From: Tubiluchus corallicola
Lineage: Eukaryota > Priapulida > Priapulimorpha > Priapulimorphida > Tubiluchidae
Direction of reading: 5' to 3'
DNA length: 64,000 nt
Assembly (NCBI GenBank): GCA_030141605.1
Contig: JAQGDQ010000018.1
Span: forward strand, 714,001 to 778,000
Position 1 is the first letter of the stretch. Every line of letters starts with the position of its first letter. Under the pieces are notes generated by a model. It worked only from the letters and a program-made list of their open reading frames with translations. It had not been told where the DNA came from and searched no databases. Below are positions 1 to 12,900 of the stretch, one piece after another. The position numbers and the translations under genes are program-made.

Positions 1-3000
1 TTTCCAACAACTTTGTTAAGAAAGGCAGGTATATGGTGCCAAAATGGGAATCTTTTCGCCGGTTGTTTTTTTGTAAAACTTGACCAAACACATGTACGAA
101 AAACGTTCATGAAGCACTTCATTGAGGTCTTAGAGTGAGTGGTTAGTGCTTCTTTTTTTTGTCTCCACCAGGACAAACAACTACAAGTTAGTTCCAGGTT
201 CCATTTCGAGAAATTCTCGCTTGTAAAACTATGTAATGCTGTCTATAACCCTTTTTATTAATATGTATAGCTTTATAAGGTGACTTGGTACGTATATATT
301 TGTTAGTCTGTTACCATTACAAACATTAATGGCAAAAAGGTAGATAAACACTATGTGGAACATACATGCATTATAAATCCATTTAATGGACAAATATTTT
401 CTGAACCTTTGCTAGTCTATATAATACTAATACAGGTACATTTTTGTATGTTTGCTCATTTATCTTTGTGTTAAATTTTTTTAATTGAAAGAATCATACA
501 AAAAAGTTATGATTGCTTGGCTTTGGCAGAGATCTGCTTCCTACTTAGCGCATTCTAATTTTATTCAATCAAAATAATAAATGTGCCATTTTCCCTTGAG
601 CTATTTTTAACCTGTGACATTTTTCCTGTGCCATTTTTTCCTGTGCCATTTTTACCGCGACTATCATCAGGTTGCTCTTTAATAAAAAAAATGTGAATAT
701 CTTGGTTTTTCGCGCTCTTACAGTGTTCGCACTAATGGACTTTCTGCCTAGTGTGAACGAAGTTAAAGATGTAGTGTTAGACCCAAATAGTCAATTAGAT
801 CTCGGCGAAATTTATAAAAAATTTCTGTCAAAGTCATTTATTTCAAGTTTAAATAATTGTTGCTTCGCCTCTTCAGCTTAGTCTCATGTTTGGGGTTTGC
901 TACTTTTCCGCCCATTGTTTATTGATTAATTTTACACACTTATAGTTGTTAACACCCTCGAGCGCCCAGATATTAATTATATTATCGACCCAAATCTTGG
1001 CGTAACCATGTTTCTTTACCATTTTCACGCTTACACCTATCTGTGTTATTCTGCACATGGGAGGGCGAGAAAACACCAGTATTTAAGGTGTGTGATAAAT
1101 CTTACATTTACAGTAATTATACGTTAATCAAGCTCGGTCCAGCTGTGTACTAGAGGACCTGCCTTTCTGTCAGTTAGTCGAGTACATAGATTATCATGTT
1201 GAATACGTCGACGCCCCTGCCTTGAATGTAAATAAAGATACTAACATTTGGGTGTGTTGAAAACACGAGCCACTTTAGACAATGAGAGAACTTTGTTCCT
1301 ACATTCACCAGGGCAATATAAGTGTACTGCCTAGCTTTTATTCAGCTGTGTCAGAATCCTCGTGCCAAAAACTATTGAGAGACACGATTCTCATTGATTT
1401 TACAGGCCAGTCACCTGCTATTAAACTTGTTACATTGTTTCATGCATTGTAAAATCTAATCGTAAAGTCGTTAACACTGGGCGTGTTTTTCATTCTGGCA
1501 CGCATACATGGCCACAATTTGATATTTTTGGTTTTGCGATGCGTCAAACGTTTCTGTAATTACTTTCCAACATTGAAAAAGTTATTGAAATCTTGTTTTT
1601 GTATAATCCAGGAAGACGTTGAACTTTTACAGGCTTTAACACATTATTTAACTGAAATTTCCCATGTAAAAAAGGTCTTTCTTTTACCTGTCACTTTTTC
1701 GTTTAACATGAAACAAATCGCTATATTAATGTACATTTCGAATTAGTTCGTTGTATGCTTTTTATTTATATTACACGTGTATTTATAATATTAGCTTTTA
1801 AATAAAGAACTTTAAATTTTAAATTGTTTAACATGGCCAAAGCGCCTAGTCTATCTTTAATCACATATCGATTACTTGCGCAGCCTTGTGGTGAAAAAAT
1901 TATTAACAAAACTTATGAACACGTCAACAGTCATTGCACATGTACCTTGACTTTCTAATTGGTACTAGTATTATGTCTCTGCTGCGTTGGCACGCAAAGG
2001 CTCAAGGCATTGCAGCCTCGACTATTGCCATTACGAAAGGTTTGAGCTAAATTGGCTACTGCTGTCTTGGCACTCGAAGACTATGCTTTAGATTCAGGGT
2101 GGGGGCTCCTGTTAGCATTAGTCTCAGTTAGAACTGATTCGATCTCATTTGACAGATGGTCAGAACCTGGCATGTGAATTTTTCCTCCTCATTCTCAGTC
2201 AGTTTACCGCGCAGGTACATGCTCATTTAGTATCTCTGTGGCAACTTTCTCTTTCCGAATAACGAGAAATGATTATGGTAAGGAAATTGCAAAAGTATTT
2301 TAAAGGAGCCCTGTTTTATGTGTTTCTCTGAGTCTGAAACTATTTCGAGCCTTTTAGACGTTTTGGTGAAAAAAAATTAAGTAATTGTTAAGTTACGAAG
2401 TCAACTGTTTTAAATTTGTTTACTTTTTGGAAGCAATTAGTTATGTGTTTTTATCAAATACATAATTTTCCTAATTACCTAATTATCCAATTAAATGCGT
2501 TTTTTGCCTTTGCTATTGAAAATTGACAGTTATTAAGAAACTATTTTCCACAACTTATTACTTTTTGTATCTTGGTTTTCTCTTGCCTTTGATGTGGAAA
2601 ATTTTAATAACAATTTATAAATCACAAAAATAAGACATAGATTATTTCTATTTACAAGTTATTGTATTTAATTTTTAACAGTAATCTTGTAAAATTGTGG
2701 AAATTTGTTGAACATATAATACACCCGTTATTCTCAGCATCATTTTAATTTTTCTTCAACAGAGACAAAAGCTTTCAAACGATTTTCAAAAGAACCACTT
2801 GACACTTTTTGGTAAGAAATATTTTTCCGCCATTTCAAAGCATTTTCAGTAAATTTGGCGAAAATCTGACTAGTGTTGGAAACCGGCAAGCAGGCATTGT
2901 TTGAATAAAAATAGGCACTTTCGATCCAAAAATGTGTAGGAAAGGCATGCATTATGCCAATTTTTTTATATGAATAATTTTAAATAGCATTCTACTGATT

Positions 3001-3983
3001 ATGGTACTTCTGAATCTGTTGTGATATTATATTTATACTTAACCGATAGTAGACTGCTTAATCTAATACTTTATAGGTTGCGCAACCAAAGTATCAAACT
3101 TGTGTTGGTCGTTAGAGAATCAGTTTATGCTATTTCTGCTTCACTGATTTGGTAAAGAAATATGTTGAATTTCTTCTGACCATAATGATAAAAACGACAT
3201 CAATGTTTAAAAACTGTGTTAATGTACGCGTGTATGTCGAGTATTCATCAACACATCAAACTTAGAATGTATTTACTTGTATAAATTGGAAAGTAAATAA
3301 ATGTTGATCATTGCAGAATTAGTCATGAGTGATGAGTAAACATGTTCAAATACAGTTGCGATTGCTTGTCCCAATAATAACCACTTTTGTTGTGGCAGAT
3401 CCTTCTTTATAAATCTTTTTTTTTTGTGCTTCGGTCATACTGATAACTTTTATTTTTAGTTACCAAGTCAGTGATATTAATAATTATATTATTTTATGTA
3501 AGCATTATAGTCCCTTAAGAGCTGAGACCTACCGTACTCTGCTCATATAATTATAATCCAATGTTTATATAACAAACAAATTTGCTCAGTTTAGATATGC
3601 CCAGACGTGTTTATCTTGCGCCCAGGCTTTTAATATTGCACCTCTACTTTGCCCTTAGTTATGGTTTTTTGTCTGACACGCTGTGTGCAGTCTTCTGGGT
3701 TACACATCTTCTACCGAAAAAACTTGGAAAATTTATTTGATCTTCGTTGGAGGCACAAAATTATGTAGGGATTTTAAAATTAGTTCTCTTATTCTTTGTG
3801 CATTCTGTGTGAGTTGCTTTCCTAAGTGCACTATCGTTTTTGTGATTGCAGGTATGGGTTAATGGTTTGATGAAGAAAAGAATATGTGCTTAATAACTGG
3901 TGAACGTAGCTGGATAACATGCATACTGGCTGGACCACCAGCACTTGCAGTATTGGAGTAACATAGATTCTCCAGATTGACGA
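1..3983. other. Upstream region of KRIT1, no gene recognised
   Basis: No recognisable coding exon was found. It holds one copy of an interspersed repeat (531-660). There is also an unrecognised open frame at about 705-881 that starts after a possible acceptor (CTCTTACAG) and has ordinary amino-acid composition. A plausible splice acceptor ending at 3851 (TGATTGCAG) lies 130 bp before the KRIT1 ATG and could open the exon carrying the start codon, which would place promoter and 5'UTR exons further left. No promoter motif could be assigned. Confidence 0.4.
531..660 (+). repeat. Interspersed repeat family B, copy 1
   Basis: The stretch begins GATCTGCTTCCTACTTAGCG and ends in repeats of TTTTCCTGTGCCATTTTT. 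A second, diverged copy lies in opposite orientation at 9776-9870. The internal motif CCTGTGCCATTTTT is itself repeated, which is typical of a short non-autonomous element. The superfamily is not identified. Confidence 0.55.
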
Positions 3984-6900
3984 ATGGCAATGGATGTGTA
4001 TATAGCGGTACTTAGGCCTGGTAGAAGTATTATTGGCTCTACCTTGGAGTTCAAGCCAAGACATTTTGACTTGCTCCTTGTGGATCATAAGATTAACGAT
4101 AAGACAAAACATACTCGGCAGCTACCCAAGTTTGTGTGCTATGAAGAGGACATTTCAACTGCGGCTTTGAACTACCTCTGTAAATTCACGGGAATTAATG
4201 GCAATGGCCTTAAAGGTAAGTTGTTCAATTCACCTGTTACGACATTCCTGGTTTCAGACTTCCTAAATTTAAAAAAGTATTGCTGTAGTAAATGTAGTTT
4301 ACTTTATCTGTCAGAAATCATTTTAAGAATGTTAATATCAATTAATGCTCAACCTGATAAAATTTTGAAGCTATTTTTCTTGCAACTGGAATTGTCCCTC
4401 ATTCAAGTCGGATTTCATAATATTGCTTGCTTCAAACCTATAAATCTTCAAAGAAATATCAGGGATCTTCTAGTGTCTCGTATACATCTCCACGCAATGA
4501 ATCATTCTGCTTTATATCACTGTTGGGATAAATGCAAGAAACTATGGTTTTCGAGTGAGATTCACAAAGAATTTCTTCTGTGCCCAAAAAGCAGAAGTTC
4601 CAGGGTTCCAGTCCAAGTGGAAATGCAAAATTTTTTCAGACTTGCTAATTTCGTAAATTTCTTTTTTCTCTGTCATTGAATTCCGTACATTATCTGGACA
4701 GGAGCATTTGTTGGTGATCTCGACCATCATTTAGTTAAGCTAAATTAAAAGTGAAATCAGCACTTGGCTTCCTAATGTGTTTCGGAAAAAACAACGTGAT
4801 TGAATTCTTGTTTAGGCGACAACCAATTACTAGACTAAATTATTGGTTTTTGAAACCATGTGTAAATGGTTCATCAAGCTGAAGGAATGTATATGTGTTT
4901 TTAGCCCCAAATTTACACATTTTTGTTGGGTGAAAGCAACTAAGAGCTATCCACATGAAATGTAAAAAAATCGACAATGCATTTCTTGCCTTTCGTTTAA
5001 GAAAAAGGAAGCGATTTTTGTGCTAGCAGCCAGTCTCTGATAGTATTCTCCAGTTGCTATAAATGTTTTAGTTTGAGGCAGGATTTTGGATTACGTTATG
5101 AATACTTTTTTAATTTGCCCAAGAAAATTTTTAATTTTGTCATTCTACGCGACTAGAAATAATTGTGCAGGTTAACCAATCGTTTATAAGTTGAAATTTT
5201 GAGCTCAAATTTTTTTCATTGTCTGTCTGTGTCAATTCCTGAGGCGCTTACAAATATGCATTTTTCTACAAGATCTGACAAGGAATTTTCAAAACTTTGT
5301 GGACTTTCAGATGGTTTGGGTGTGCCGGCGTGCCTTCTTCCTGTGTATAAGCTTAGATAATAATCACAGAGTATACATTTAAGCGAAACACCCTAGATTT
5401 CCTTTCACTCTTATCATGCTTTTAACTGGGCCTCCTATAGATTTGTAGTTTTGCAAAACGTGGCGCATTTCCGTTTTCGATTACGCCAGCTGGTAGAGGT
5501 TCAAGGAGCGAGAAGGAGGGAACGAAGAAAGAGAAAGGAGCAAGAAAGGGAAAGACGCGAGGGGAAGCAGGCGGGAATTAATGGTTGCCTTAATCAGTTG
5601 ATTGAGTTGACCCAGGTATTCAGTGGTTTTACGCCCTCAAGCTTGGCATTTCATCAGTACTCATATTACTATCCTAAGGCGTTCTGCGGTTGCTAATGAC
5701 AGTTGAGACACTGATCTCTTAATGATCATTTAATTTGCACGTGTCATGAGTATTGTGTAGACACACCCTGGTGTTGATTTGCGAAAACCACCCTAGATTA
5801 CTGGAAAGGAGAATTTAAATTTACAATTTAATTTCACTTACGTCTGCGTGTGAATCGTGTCCAGGTAGTTTGTTACAAAGTGGGCAACTACAGAATTATC
5901 GATTCCGTTTGTCTGTCCATCTGTCCGCATTTTTCTCGACCGGCCCTGTTTAGAGTATTGCCCCAGTGAAGTGTATGGGCAAGATAGAATTATCTATTCC
6001 GTCTGTTTGTCGCCACGTTTTCTCGGCCAGGGAGTAATGTAGCAAGTTCATATCTCGCAGAGAGTTGGGGCATTGGAGCCTATTAATTCATGGATTAGTC
6101 GATGTAGATTTGAATTTTTACAGTTCTGCCCATAACAATTATACGGTGTAATAAAAATATGCTTATCGCAGTAATAGGTTTACGCGTGCCGCGACTATAA
6201 AATATATAGAATTTTCGGTTCCGTCTGTCGCCACTGGTGACTAATTTTTTTAACGATCTTCATGTAACTAGAGAACTCTCAGGGACGTTGCTCCAACGAG
6301 ACCGACGTACTTTTATTTAGAGTTTTAAACCTATGCGCATTGTAACTCGGACGAGTTTAAAGTTTTCCCATTAAAAATTAATCTTCCGCTTGCGTCTGCA
6401 TCGAATTCTAACCTCAACTAACCGGATGCTCTATATAACGGCAGCTGCTTTTTCACGATTACTTTTAATATTACTTTGTGTCAATGCAGAAAATACATCT
6501 TTGCTGCAGTCTATAAAGTGAATCCAAGTAAATCAGTCACAGTGAAAAGGCATAAGAAAAAAGACTAACCCTAAACCTAACCCTAGCCAAAATTAATTGT
6601 GACTTTTTCCTTTTTCTTAGCCGAAATTGTTACTTTTTTCAGTGAGTTTTTCCTGTGACTTTATTACCATTCGCCTATAAAGAAGACTATCTCATCTGGG
6701 CAACTTTGTCCCCTCTACCGAGACTCTCTAGTTGCTGTTGCAGTGTATTTTGAATGTTGTAATTGGATGTAGTTTAACTTTTGGGTAACTTGCGCTACTA
6801 ATTGTATATTATCGATCTGTTTCCTAGTAGCAGAGGATTATTGTTGAAGGCCTCAACGTACACGTGTGTTTCATTACTCTTATATATTTGACTGGTGTAA

Positions 6901-9900
6901 ATTAGTGATAATATCGGATACGGATCTCAGCTGGTGTTTGGGTGCGGTCCTGTATAATTTTGATCCGCATTGCTGAGATGATTCCTTCACGTATACATGT
7001 ACTCCAGGTCTATGTCCAGTTTGCGTGCGAGGTCATATCTTTAGCTTACTCTAGTATGAAGATCATCAAGAGTTAGCTTGGCAAGACTTGAATGCACCAC
7101 CGATCAATTCAGTTTTTGTTGTTGAGTTGTTTTATCCAATTTTACACTATTTTAAAATTGTAGAAGCCTGTATATACGGCCTTTATTGTATTTTGAATGT
7201 TCTCTTGAATTTGCTCGCCTTATGTACCCTTAATTAGCTTTAAAGCTTTTTGATTGGAAATTTAGAAATATAACTAAACAAGTGTGCATTAAAGTAAATG
7301 TTCAAACACTGCTCGATCCTTGGTTGGTTTAAGTAATTACAGTCATTACCTGTAGAACCCACGTATCTGTCATCTGTTATGGCTATAATAGGTTTTAGGA
7401 GGCCTTCGTGGAAAATTTTGTAGTTTCTAGTTAATTTATGGATCGTTTCACCTGTCTGTGACACTGTCACAATAGAAACGCTGTTGAAATAAATACGCTG
7501 AGCAATAATCATTAATTTTCAATTGAGAAAATTGCCGTTTAGCGCGTAAACTGCTTGTGGCTAAACTACACACAACAAGTGCACAGATCTTATCAGTACG
7601 TTTTACGTCTGTGTTGATTACCCCTACATTTGTGTTCTTGAGCATTAATAAATGGCGAAAGCCAAAACTGTAAACAAACGTTAGTTATATATAAGTGAAT
7701 TAAAAAAAATGTTTCAAGTAAATTTAAGTAGCCTTCTGTTTACACTAAGCAGAGAAAATTTTCAACAGTTCCACTATTAATGTTCATGCATGACTTTGAC
7801 TGATGTTCCTTTGTCCGTGGTGCGTTTTTGGCCGACTGCCCTGTGACTCTATTTTAAAGTCCTGTGACTTGTGGTCCTTCGTCTGGTAGTCTGGTAAATT
7901 TTGTTTCCGGCGTATGTGAAACGTCTTTTAATTATTGTCACCAGAACATAAAAATGACCGTAATCACTTTATCAATTTTACTAAGTCTTATTAAATCTTA
8001 TTATTAATGGTAATAATTAGCGTTATTATTAAAATGAAATTAATTCGCGACCGTGATTGCACGGCGACAATGTAGTAACTGTGTCATTTTAATGTTGCCT
8101 GCTCATTGCTCAAATTGTTTATTAGTATTGTGTAAAATACTATCCAAAATAAAATATTTATTCATTTCAAAAATCAAAATGTTGATTAGTACAAATACAA
8201 GAATATTAAAAACGTAATCTAATGGAAAGAAAAAACTAGTTGTCTTGAATGTTTAATTAAAACGTCGTACAAATCTATGTTATGTCACTATGGCAAACTG
8301 CATTGGGCATTAAACTTTTTTGTGGCGTTTGTAAAAAGTTTAAAGAAGAAATTGTTCTCTACTATCTCTTGAATGAGATGAAGGTTGAGTTTCACATATA
8401 TATTTATGTATGGGCCTTGGCAGGAGTCTGCTCAATATTGTTGCCAGCGAAAAAAAAATGTTACCAGAAAATTGTTGATCAAATAATAATTGATTGAATA
8501 AATAATATAGTTGTTGTTTTTTTTCGTGTTGTTGGTTTTTCATCATCAAAATACTTTCGCTAAAAATATTTCCAGAACCGCCCAAGATTTCTTCCAGCTG
8601 CTGCAGTTGTGTCGGTGTGCTTACAAGTTGATAACACTTCACATTTAGACTGAAAATTTATCGTTTGGTGCGGCTAGGCTGATTTTATCTTCATTCACAA
8701 CTTTTACGAAAATATTTACCTATCAGTTTTGAAGGAATAGCCGAGGGCGAGTTGTAAGTTGAAATGCTATTAAAGTGGACTGTAAATTTGTTTCCATTTA
8801 TCTGTCGAGAAGAAATTTTTTACTGATGTTACCTGCTAGTTTATAAATCTATGCATCATATATACAATCTATTATACAGCATGCAAATAATACGCATCGA
8901 AGTGCTTACATTTTTATTTGACTGAAAGATAGTTGCAGACAGACAAGCGCCCAGCCCTTTAGTGAACCTTTGAGTGACTAAAAGTAATCAGCAGAGGACG
9001 TTTATGCGCCATAGCAGTTTTATAGCAGCATAACGTAGCTCTCAAGAATAAAGCCAACAAGGGGGTAATGTGCCATATATAAGTACTGTGATCTGCAGTG
9101 CCCGAGATTTTAGACTCTAAAGTCAGCCTATGCTTGTCACTCTATATGAAAGCGGTAATGTCAATATTTCGTGATTTTTCTCTTGTACAAGACGTTTTGC
9201 ATTCCATCACGAGGGCTTTTCGTATAATGAACTCTTCTTTTATAGTATAATAGTTTTAGATATAATAGGATTATATATTGCAAATGCGAAATTGATATCA
9301 CGACTACTATTATTACCGTGCGTAGAGCAATGGCCGTAGATTCTCTTGGGATGAGTTAAATTATTTTATTTACTAGTTGAATAAACTTTGTGTGTTTGAG
9401 AGCGATATTTCAACTGGTTTAAATAGCGCGTAAGTGCACATAGTTAATGATATATTGCTTCTGTTTTTGATGAAAGTAAACAGTCGTAGATATGTCAAAC
9501 CAACTAATGAAAAAATCCTTCATTAAGTTTTCCTTATAGGTGTAATAAGAGTGATTTAGAAATTATATTAAGAGCCAATACTTTATAGGCAGTTCGACAA
9601 ATGCTTCTTAAAACACAATAATAAAATGTATCACTGTAAACATGTACAAATTCCAATTTACAAGCTCTCTATTTTAAACTCTGCTTAAAAAACAAGCAGG
9701 TCTACCAAATGGTAGCTTTGGAGTTTGTTTCGAAAATACATAAACGAAATGTAAGTAAAATAGCACAGGAACATTAGCGCAGTAAAAATGGCACAGGAAA
9801 AAATGGCTTGTTATTTTCATGCAGATAATTTCTATAATAAAAATAGAATGCGCTCAGTAGGAAGCAGATCGTGAATGAACTTATGATAGAATTTTTATTG

Positions 9901-12900
9901 CTGGTTTTTCTCGGCTTTTCTATTGAATGGTGGCAGCAGAATCGAGAATGTTTTATGTATATATGTATCAACAATTTTGTACTTGAAGGCCCTGTAACTG
10001 ATGTAGGCTTTATGTTTTAAAGGCACCACTTTTGGAAATCCTGCCTGCTGGCAATCATAAAATTCGTTTAGCTTTTTACGTTCATGCGTATTTTCTTTAA
10101 TCGTCACTATCCTCGCCTATTCATCAGGTAATTTAAAATGTAAGTACATTCAAACTCTTCAAGAACAGAATATGGAGCTGGATACTCTGAGCATTCAGTG
10201 TTTGTCGTTACTTTTACTTGGTGTGTTTGATGGATCCTGATCAAGTTTCATGTGAACATGAGCATTTTTGCATTTTCTCCACAATGAGCTAGTTTTTCGA
10301 GTAAATTTAATCTGGAAAACTTTCCCTTTTCCGTCCCGGTGGGATTGCAAGTAACATGACTGCGTTACAACTGGGATGATAGTATTACAAAAAGCAGTTT
10401 GCATCTGGTTAGTATTACGCATTCACATAGACTGGAAATCATTTTATAGAACAATACCGACATCGTAAAAGTAATTGGTAGTTCTGTGATCTTTTACCTC
10501 GGACTGCGCAGGTGGTGTACCAACGACAGACTTTGTTTCCCGTCATTTTTATGCATATGGCAAGTTTATTTTTTTAACCATTTTAACAATACCTCCCTTG
10601 GTAAACTACGCATTATACTAACTTCGCACAGCTGCTGCTGCAACTAGTGTGTTGTTGGGTCTGTTGACAATACTGGGTGTAACGTCGCAACAGGCCGGTA
10701 GTTTTTCGAAATCTTATCGCTCGGCTTTTGTTTCCTGGTGGGTGTAACGACAAGTCTACAGCTAAACAAAAATTCCCGCAGCAAATTTGTTTCTTTCTGC
10801 TTCTAAAGTCCTGTCGGGATTACGGCAGTTAAGTGGATTAGGGCTTATAACTCTCTTGTAAACGCAAGGCATGTGTGCCTAGCTAGAAATGTGAATGGAC
10901 TGCGCGCCGGCTCTTCCGAAAGTTTGCCTCAGAGATTGGCATGCTCCACACCCATGTTATTTATATTGGCAGATAATATGTCTGTAAGTTGAGAAAGTGT
11001 GGTTTGCAAATAATTAAAAGCTTAGAAAAGCTTGAAATTAAAAATAAAATCGAGCAGTGCTATGCAAACGGGCTTTGAACCTAGGAGGCTCAAGTCGCCT
11101 GCAGATGTTTTGTTTTATTAATCATGATTTGGTAAGCTGGTGATAATTTGCTTGCACCTTATGCCACGTTAAACGAATCCTCGCCATTTTGTTGTCAATC
11201 GGTATTATTTAACTTAAAAAATTGGCCACTCCCTTTAAGTAACGGCCTAACACATTAAAAGTGGAAAATCCCTACATGATAAAGGGATATTATTTCGAAT
11301 TAGCCGAGTACCGCAGAGAAAGCTTGATTTTTGCAGAGTAGGACATCGCGAGTTGCTTATGTATTACGCACAAACGCCAGTCCGACAAAGAGTTTTCATT
11401 TGGATCTAAATTTTCGTAAAATCAGAAAACTGACTAAACATCTAAACACCGTTACGTGAAGAAAGTTAAGTCAACACGTAAATGTTATTTCGCACCAGCA
11501 TAGGAAACCAGTGCATATTGTATAGTATTGGAGATTTGAAGTTACATGCGCAAATTTTCTTTAAACGACCAGGTTTACTTAATATATCGAACCTGTATTC
11601 AGGAGACCGAGGCAGCCCCTTAACGCCTCATATTATAATAATCAGTGTGTGAATTAATAAAAGTATGGCTCAGTTTCTGTGCATCAGCAGTTCATTGAAC
11701 TAGCAAATGTGCTGTGGCTATTAAATACAGGGAATGTAAAAATTAAAATCGGCCTGTCTGTCAAAGTACTAATAAAGTCACGCGAAGCTCCACTCTCGCG
11801 TTGTCCTGTTCGTTTGTCGTATATTGTGTTCAACTTATAGTAATAAAATTTGTGGGAGTGACTGAATTCATTATTTGAATGATCCATCTTACTATTTTAT
11901 TTATGCGGCTGTCTTAGAACTATCTTGCATTGTTTTTATTAATCATCATGGACACTATCTTACGAAAACCGACCTTGCGGAAACATCGAAAATGTGACTG
12001 TAGGCAAATTGAACTTTCGCTTATATTTTTCGCATTCTAAAAGAAATTTATCTGCGGCAGATCACATGGTGTGATCCAGTGGATCATGGAGTTTCACTGG
12101 ATGAAGGCAGGCAAATTTTACTTCATCTTATTGCCGTCACCAGGTTAGGAATTAACACGGGCTGGTAAGATAATACACCGTTTAGGCAAACAGTGTTAGG
12201 GTTGTTGACCAAGCTTTGTGGTCTAGCTAAAAACTCTACACTCGGGCTTTTAACACAGGAAAACATTTATTGACAGAGACGATAACGCTAAGTATGGTTG
12301 TGCAAAAATACAGGACTGGGTGGAACCATAGTTTTTGTCTCTAATACAAATATTTAGCCGTCAGTTTAAACGTAGTTTAGCTAGGATATGCCAACACGTG
12401 TGATGTGCTTGTTGGTGGATATTTTTACCATTAACAAGAGTGCTTTAACACAGAGGATTAAGTTAATACTAAGCTTATTCTTGTGCAGTTTTTTTTTATT
12501 AATGGTTAAGCTTTCAAGCTTTGGCTAAGCCGCTCTGTGGCGCTAGTAATCATAGTTTTCAATACATCTCTTTGTCTTTTACAATCTGCTTCGTTTTTTT
12601 CTCCTTCAGCCTGTCTAATAAGGTTGTTTAGAGCAGCTGAAATTGTACTAATGGCTCTTTTAGCAGATTTCTGAATGTGGCAAATTGCTAGTGTTACATT
12701 GCTTCGGTTCTTTTAGTTTAAACGCATGAACTTACTGATGCTACATTGCAGATTAAGAATAGTAATTTATTTGTTGTGTTTAATGGACACCTCGTAGTCT
12801 GCAAATTTTAGTGTGATGCACAGCCATACATGTAAATTTCAGTCTGTGAACTTCAGAGTAACTGCACACTAGGTGTTGTGACGCCCTTGAGGCCTTCAAG

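Noticed and set aside
4216-4679. Continuation of the KRIT1 exon 1 frame to a 231-codon open frame
   Set aside because: A strong donor (AAAG/GTAAGT) at 4215 and the perfect join to GKRAVLL at 14537 show that the rest is intron; residues after 4215 resemble nothing in KRIT1.
6567-6588. Telomere-like AACCCTAAACCTAACCCTAG suggesting a chromosome-end relic
   Set aside because: It is only about three irregular units and is repeated inside a related short element at 48591-48681, so an element core explains it better.
11040-11105. Minus-strand B-box-like GGTTCAAAGCCCG as a tRNA or SINE
   Set aside because: Only one promoter box is present, with no paired acceptor stem or A-box at the right distance.
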